From Methanolobus sp. UBA32 (GTDB lineage Archaea; Halobacteriota; Methanosarcinia; Methanosarcinales; Methanosarcinaceae): a stretch of DNA of 17,590 nucleotides. A model generated the notes under the pieces. That model was not told the origin of the DNA, made no database searches, and was given only the letters and a program-made list of their open reading frames with translations. The stretch is taken from contig DAZF01000006.1 of the NCBI GenBank assembly GCA_002507205.1, positions 1 to 17,590 on the forward strand. Reading direction: 5' to 3'. A program made the position numbers and the translations under genes. Each line of letters begins with the position of its first letter. Position 1 is the stretch's first letter. Of the stretch, positions 13,132 through 17,590 are shown in pieces.

Positions 13132-16100
13132 TTAGAACTTCCTTCTTTTCCAGAATCCTACATATATGGCTCCTACTGCACCAAGAACAAACACTGAAGC
13201 AATTATATCTGAACTGGAAACAGATGGACTATTTGCATTATCATTGTTCGTGACACTTTCCTTTGTCATTTCGTAGCCTTCAACATAGTTGTCAGGGGTT
13301 GATTGTTGTGAGTCCTGGACAGGTGTAGTTGAATCCAGACCAGCTCCTCCGGAATCTGTCATTATGGTCTGGTTGGATGAACCTGATGCAGCCATTGCTC
13401 TTTGGACAGAGTTAAGAGAGTCATCTTGTGTTTTTAGTGAACTGGTGTCAGTCTGCGGTGTCTGCGAGTTATCCCTAAGAGTAGCCTCATACATCAGTTT
13501 CTTGTATGCATCCTGCATTTCCTGGCTGACTCCAGCTGCTGCCATATTGCCAGTTATAAAATCATCCAGCTTTACATTTCCACAAGTATGGTGACAGCAG
13601 GTAACACCATTCTCAACCACAGATTTTACATATTCATTCACCAGATTATTCAAGACATCATCAGAAGGATTCCAACCCTCTTTCCTTATCGTTTCCATCA
13701 TTCTGGCAGTTATGGACTGATACTGGTATGCATTCTCTTTCAGGAAGTCATTCACTCCAACATTCTGTGAGTCCATGATATATGTTTCATAGATCTTGTC
13801 CCAGTCCGAATCAGTTACAAGGTCCGGGGTAGTTGCTTCCCATCCCCACATATATTCAACTGTTTTCATCATCTCCCTGGCACCGGCGTAATCAAACTCC
13901 ATCATTCCCGTAATCCAGTTAGGGTTAAGATATCTTGCCGACAACTCTTTACTGAAAGCTTCTCCAAGAGTGACTATTTCTGGATTATCAACACTTGTAA
14001 GGTCTGCAATATACAATGAAGCATCACCGCCAAGTGACCTTATAGCCAATCCGAGTCCACCAAGATACTGATAGTAATCATCAATGTCTATAAGACCATA
14101 AAGATTGGTCGTATCACTGTGTATCGCTGCGTCCACATTGACAAGGTTTAGCTTGAACACATCCACATAATTGTCTCCCCATACATCTGCTCCATAGACA
14201 TATGACATTCTGGAGATGAACAGATCAGCAACCTCGGATGAATTCTCCCACGTGTCACTAGCCTCTACTGCCTCAGGCACACCAGTGCCATAGGTACCTT
14301 CAGCTTCGGTGAATATCCTTGACCTTGAGATGTAGTGTGCAATAGTTTCATTGTATCCTAGCTCAAGCATAGCATCTTCAATTGCAAGTGAATTCATTCT
14401 CACATAGTTTGTTTCATTGGTCTCATTAAGATCAGCAACTGTACGAACCGCATTGTCCAGTAGTTCGAGCTGGAATGGGAATGTATCACGGTAGAGTCCA
14501 GAAGGTTCAAGCAGCACATCTATCCTTGGGTGTCCGAGATCTTCAACGGAGATTACTTCAAAATTTCCATTGAGTCTGCCTGAAGTTCTCAGTGGTTTGA
14601 CACCAAGAAGTTCGTATATCTGAGCTTCCATGAGGCCTTCATGGCGCATGGTTTCAACAGACCAAAGAATGAATGCCACTTTATCCGGATATTCTCCATT
14701 CTCTGCATAATATGAGTCAAGCCAGGTTTTAATGATTTCACGGCCCTGTGCTTCTGTTTCCACATCCGGTATCATCCTCTGGTCAAAACTGTAGAAGTTA
14801 TTTCCAGTAGGTAATGCACCAGGATTAAGGATTGGATCGTTTCCTGTTGCTGGCTCAATGTATTCAGCATTTAGAGCACGCAGGGTCTGGTTAATCTCGC
14901 GGGTAGTCTGTTCCAGATTATCGGCATATTCCAGTGCAAGTTGCAGATCTGCTGTGATAGTATCATCGGTCTTGCCAAGAATCAGCATCTGGGCCTCTGA
15001 AACATTTATGCCATCAATCAATGTTTCATTCAATAGCAGTGTTGCATCAGCACTTGCCTCTTCTTCCCAGTCTTCCTGACTTCCACTGGTTTTTAGAAGC
15101 ACATCATAGATATGATCAGTGAAGTCATCACCCATCATGGACTTGACCATTGAAACAAGTTTGAAGTCTTCAGGAGCCACACCGAATATATGCAAACCAT
15201 ATGGAATCAGCTCATCTTGTATTTCATGCAGATAATCATGCAGAACACTATCAAGGAAGATTTCAAACTCATCATCTGTCATGGCAGACAATTCTTCAGT
15301 TGAAACCCCAAGATCCTCGCCAAGAGTGAGATTATCATAGAGTTGTATGGTGCTGTCTCTATAACGTGTCATCATATCGGTATTACCATCATCCTTTGCA
15401 TCCCCATAGTTATGGATCTTGTCGTGGAGTGTAGCAAGGTCACCGTATAGTCCAGCCTCAACTATTACAGGTGTCAGGTGATCGATAATTACAGCATTAC
15501 CACGGCGCTTTGCCTGTGTACCTTCTCCTACGTTATCCATTATATATGGGTAAACAACTGGTGTTTCAGCAACCATGATGGATGGATAATCATATCTCCA
15601 GAGTCCTACTTCGTTACCAGGCAACCATTCCTGAGTACCGTGTGTACCAAAGTGAATCATTGCATCTGCATCATATCCATTGTTGATCCAGAAGTATGTT
15701 GCAAGGTACTGGTGTGTTGGTGGTATGGATTCATTGTGGTAGATTAGTGACTCATCAGAAAGTCCTGCCCTTGTTGGCTGTGGAATGAAATTGATGTTAC
15801 CAAGCTGTACGGTTGGTATGACGAAGTACTGTCCACTCTCGTTCTCATAGGTCATGATATCTCCGGGAGCTTCTCCCCATGTATCCTCGACCTCCTCACG
15901 TACACTTTCAGGGAGAGCGCCGTACCATTCAAGGTAGTCATCAAGAGGAAGCATTGTTACGTAGCCGCTTTCAATAACTTTCTCAAGTTCTCCTGGAGCC
16001 CATGAACCAACGTTCCTACTGGTTATGAACAGGTCAATGAACTCACTTCCATTTGGAATTGTATCATTTCCTACGTTATATCCTGCTGACCCCATTTCTT

Positions 16101-17590
16101 CCAGAAGCAGTGTGAAACTTGAGCCAATGTCCAGATAGCTGGCACCAATGTTGTTCTTACCACCTTCGTGGTTGTAATAAATAATGCTTATCTTCTTGTC
16201 AGAATTATCCACCTGTCCAAGTTCTGCCCATGCAATAGCCCTGTTACAGATCCACTCAACCTGGTAATCAATAGGTTCATAATAATATGCGCCTTCCTCG
16301 TTTGTGGTCCTTCCAGCTATCCATATGTAATCGGTGAGACCGTCAATTTCAGGCTGGGTGACCTGGGATGGAATCGAAGTGGAGCTAAGTCCTTTTGTAT
16401 TTTCAAGGTATTCATCAGGAGATTGATAATAATCTGTGACTGCTTTCAAGACCGGGACATTATATGTGTTCTGCAGATATTCTACTCCGGTCTCATGGGC
16501 ATAATAGTTAAGATAGAAACCTTTCATTGAAATGATAGCATCAACAAGCACCTCTCCATCTTTGGTGAAGTAATCAAGGTTTCCGGCACAAACATCGTCT
16601 GTTGTATGGATAACATTGCATCCTTTTGACTCGAGTTCCCGTATAAGTTCATCCTCAGTCGTAAAAGAGATATTCGTCTGCCCGAAATCGTTGCTTATGA
16701 TACCTATAGTAAGGGCTGAAGCGTTATACCCATGATCTGCATACCATTCAAGATATTCCGTACTGTTTGTGAATATCCTTGGGAAAGCATCCGGATGATA
16801 TATACCATTCTTTGGAACATCGGGTGCCTGTGCAGGAGAGTATTCTATATACACATTCTCAAACATCACACCAACACAACGTATCCAGTTCTCCATATTT
16901 GTGTATCCACTGTTAACTCGATAGGTTTGTAATGCATCATATGGTGATGTTTCCATGTTGAATGTTACCACTCCGTAAATATCACTCAGTGAACCGAACA
17001 TTCCAATCTCAGCGCCATTGGTTTTTGCCTCAATTAATCTGTCCTTCATTAGAGGCATTTGCTCTGATCCTATCATGTAGAGGATTATCACATCATCATC
17101 AGATACATCAATATCATCAATAATGGCCTCTGTACCGGTCATTACTCTTACGTTGAACCTGTCTGTTATTACCGCTCTCGTTTCAAGTACCTCTTTCATG
17201 AATGATATTTCTACGTCAGAGTTTATGATGTATGTCACATTCATCTTTTCCTGAACAATCTCAGGAGTGTAGGTCTTGGTAGTCCATAAACCTGCAAATT
17301 CCTGTGCCATTACCCTGAGCATGTTCTCCATGTTCGTTTCTCCACCCTGTATCCAGAATCTTTCAATAGCAGTATAATCATCTGAATACAGGTCAACATT
17401 TGTCAGAGTGATGTTCTCAGAAAGGTTGTAACCAATCACATATGCACCAGCAGCTCTTGCGCTATTAATGCTGCTTCTCCATGTGGTGTTTACGAGTTCC
17501 TCCGGCTGTGATTCAATGAAAATAACACCATACTGTGAGAAGTTAAAGTCATCTGGAACTTCATCCGTGGAAAGTACAGTTGTGTTGAGT
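13132..17590 (-). CDS. cobN: CobN/magnesium-chelatase-H-like surface protein, N-terminus outside window
   Basis: The frame is open to the window edge, so the N-terminus is missing; 1485 aa are visible. It belongs to the CobN/BchH family, whose cytoplasmic members are the large subunit of ATP-dependent cobalt or magnesium chelatases. Conserved blocks: HFGTHGTQEWLPG (near 15620-15654), YPYIMDNVGEGTQAKRR (near 15500-15550), IIDHLTP, LPTGNNFYSFDQRMIP (near 14770-14820), GLYRDTFP, RIFTEAEGTYGTGVP and GWEATTP (near 13840). After the usual family end come CCHHTCGN (13576-13599), a Ser/Thr/Gln/Asn-rich linker, and a transmembrane helix with a basic WKRRKF end. The many N-x-S/T sites and the C-terminal anchor suggest an extracytoplasmic protein. 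The N-terminal part contains two similar modules with TNMEN motifs 145 residues apart. It ends at a strong terminator. The symbol names the family only; cobalt insertion is not shown. Confidence 0.9.
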   Translation of the reverse strand, partial: LNTTVLSTDEVPDDFNFSQYGVIFIESQPEELVNTTWRSSINSARAAGAYVIGYNLSENITLTNVDLYSDDYTAIERFWIQGGETNMENMLRVMAQEFAGLWTTKTYTPEIVQEKMNVTYIINSDVEISFMKEVLETRAVITDRFNVRVMTGTEAIIDDIDVSDDDVIILYMIGSEQMPLMKDRLIEAKTNGAEIGMFGSLSDIYGVVTFNMETSPYDALQTYRVNSGYTNMENWIRCVGVMFENVYIEYSPAQAPDVPKNGIYHPDAFPRIFTNSTEYLEWYADHGYNASALTIGIISNDFGQTNISFTTEDELIRELESKGCNVIHTTDDVCAGNLDYFTKDGEVLVDAIISMKGFYLNYYAHETGVEYLQNTYNVPVLKAVTDYYQSPDEYLENTKGLSSTSIPSQVTQPEIDGLTDYIWIAGRTTNEEGAYYYEPIDYQVEWICNRAIAWAELGQVDNSDKKISIIYYNHEGGKNNIGASYLDIGSSFTLLLEEMGSAGYNVGNDTIPNGSEFIDLFITSRNVGSWAPGELEKVIESGYVTMLPLDDYLEWYGALPESVREEVEDTWGEAPGDIMTYENESGQYFVIPTVQLGNINFIPQPTRAGLSDESLIYHNESIPPTHQYLATYFWINNGYDADAMIHFGTHGTQEWLPGNEVGLWRYDYPSIMVAETPVVYPYIMDNVGEGTQAKRRGNAVIIDHLTPVIVEAGLYGDLATLHDKIHNYGDAKDDGNTDMMTRYRDSTIQLYDNLTLGEDLGVSTEELSAMTDDEFEIFLDSVLHDYLHEIQDELIPYGLHIFGVAPEDFKLVSMVKSMMGDDFTDHIYDVLLKTSGSQEDWEEEASADATLLLNETLIDGINVSEAQMLILGKTDDTITADLQLALEYADNLEQTTREINQTLRALNAEYIEPATGNDPILNPGALPTGNNFYSFDQRMIPDVETEAQGREIIKTWLDSYYAENGEYPDKVAFILWSVETMRHEGLMEAQIYELLGVKPLRTSGRLNGNFEVISVEDLGHPRIDVLLEPSGLYRDTFPFQLELLDNAVRTVADLNETNETNYVRMNSLAIEDAMLELGYNETIAHYISRSRIFTEAEGTYGTGVPEAVEASDTWENSSEVADLFISRMSYVYGADVWGDNYVDVFKLNLVNVDAAIHSDTTNLYGLIDIDDYYQYLGGLGLAIRSLGGDASLYIADLTSVDNPEIVTLGEAFSKELSARYLNPNWITGMMEFDYAGAREMMKTVEYMWGWEATTPDLVTDSDWDKIYETYIMDSQNVGVNDFLKENAYQYQSITARMMETIRKEGWNPSDDVLNNLVNEYVKSVVENGVTCCHHTCGNVKLDDFITGNMAAAGVSQEMQDAYKKLMYEATLRDNSQTPQTDTSSLKTQDDSLNSVQRAMAASGSSNQTIMTDSGGAGLDSTTPVQDSQQSTPDNYVEGYEMTKESVTNNDNANSPSVSSSDIIASVFVLGAVGAIYVGFWKRRKF

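Noticed and set aside
1..17590. tRNA, rRNA, insertion sequence or integrase
   Set aside because: I saw no tRNA-like or rRNA sequence, transposase, or terminal inverted repeats with target duplications anywhere in the window.

Overview
The window looks like a piece of a methanogenic archaeon's chromosome, most likely from the Methanosarcinaceae (Methanolobus/Methanococcoides-like; the genus is a guess). The reasons are an archaellin with a class III signal peptide, archaeal KEOPS genes (Kae1, Bud32), AT-rich archaeal-type promoters, and very large acidic, Asn-sequon-rich surface proteins. Two of these surface proteins carry the PGF-pre-PGF domain, and one is a membrane-anchored CobN-like protein; both features are typical of this family.

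Layout. Positions 1-213 are AT-rich and non-coding, and probably hold the promoter of a plus-strand archaellin gene (238-1116). Everything else is on the minus strand. Reading in the direction of transcription, from the right end leftwards: a giant CobN-like protein that is cut off by the window edge at its N-terminus (17590-13132) and ends at a clear hairpin/T-rich terminator; a 1521-aa cell-surface subtilase with six 87-aa DUF5018-like repeats (12935-8370); a paralogous 1445-aa subtilase with Ig/Fn3-like stalk domains (8244-3907); then a tight housekeeping operon kae1 - bud32 - rdgB-type XTP/dITP pyrophosphatase - pilin-like protein (3868-1125). The last gene meets the archaellin tail to tail, 8 bases apart.

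How the genes fit together. Kae1 and Bud32 are two subunits of the KEOPS complex, which makes the t6A modification of tRNA. They are followed with overlaps by a nucleotide-pool house-cleaning enzyme. The two subtilases share prodomain, catalytic domain, KP-43-type beta-barrel and a C-terminal Gly-linker/PGF-pre-PGF/membrane tail, but differ completely in the middle stalk. They are a duplicated pair of surface-tethered proteases, each with its own TATA-like promoter. The CobN-like protein is apparently also exported and anchored, so the right three quarters of the window encodes envelope proteins.

Most interesting points: (1) an archaellin carrying an inserted cupredoxin/Ig-like beta domain, with a start region where ACG sits exactly where an ATG is expected; (2) Kae1 and Bud32 as separate ATGA-overlapping ORFs, although relatives carry a fusion, one base away from being fused; (3) an exported-looking CobN homologue with a CCHHTC motif and duplicated N-terminal modules; (4) a terminator hairpin built into the last codons of a subtilase gene; (5) a perfect 11-bp inverted repeat bracketing a TATA-like element in front of the archaellin.
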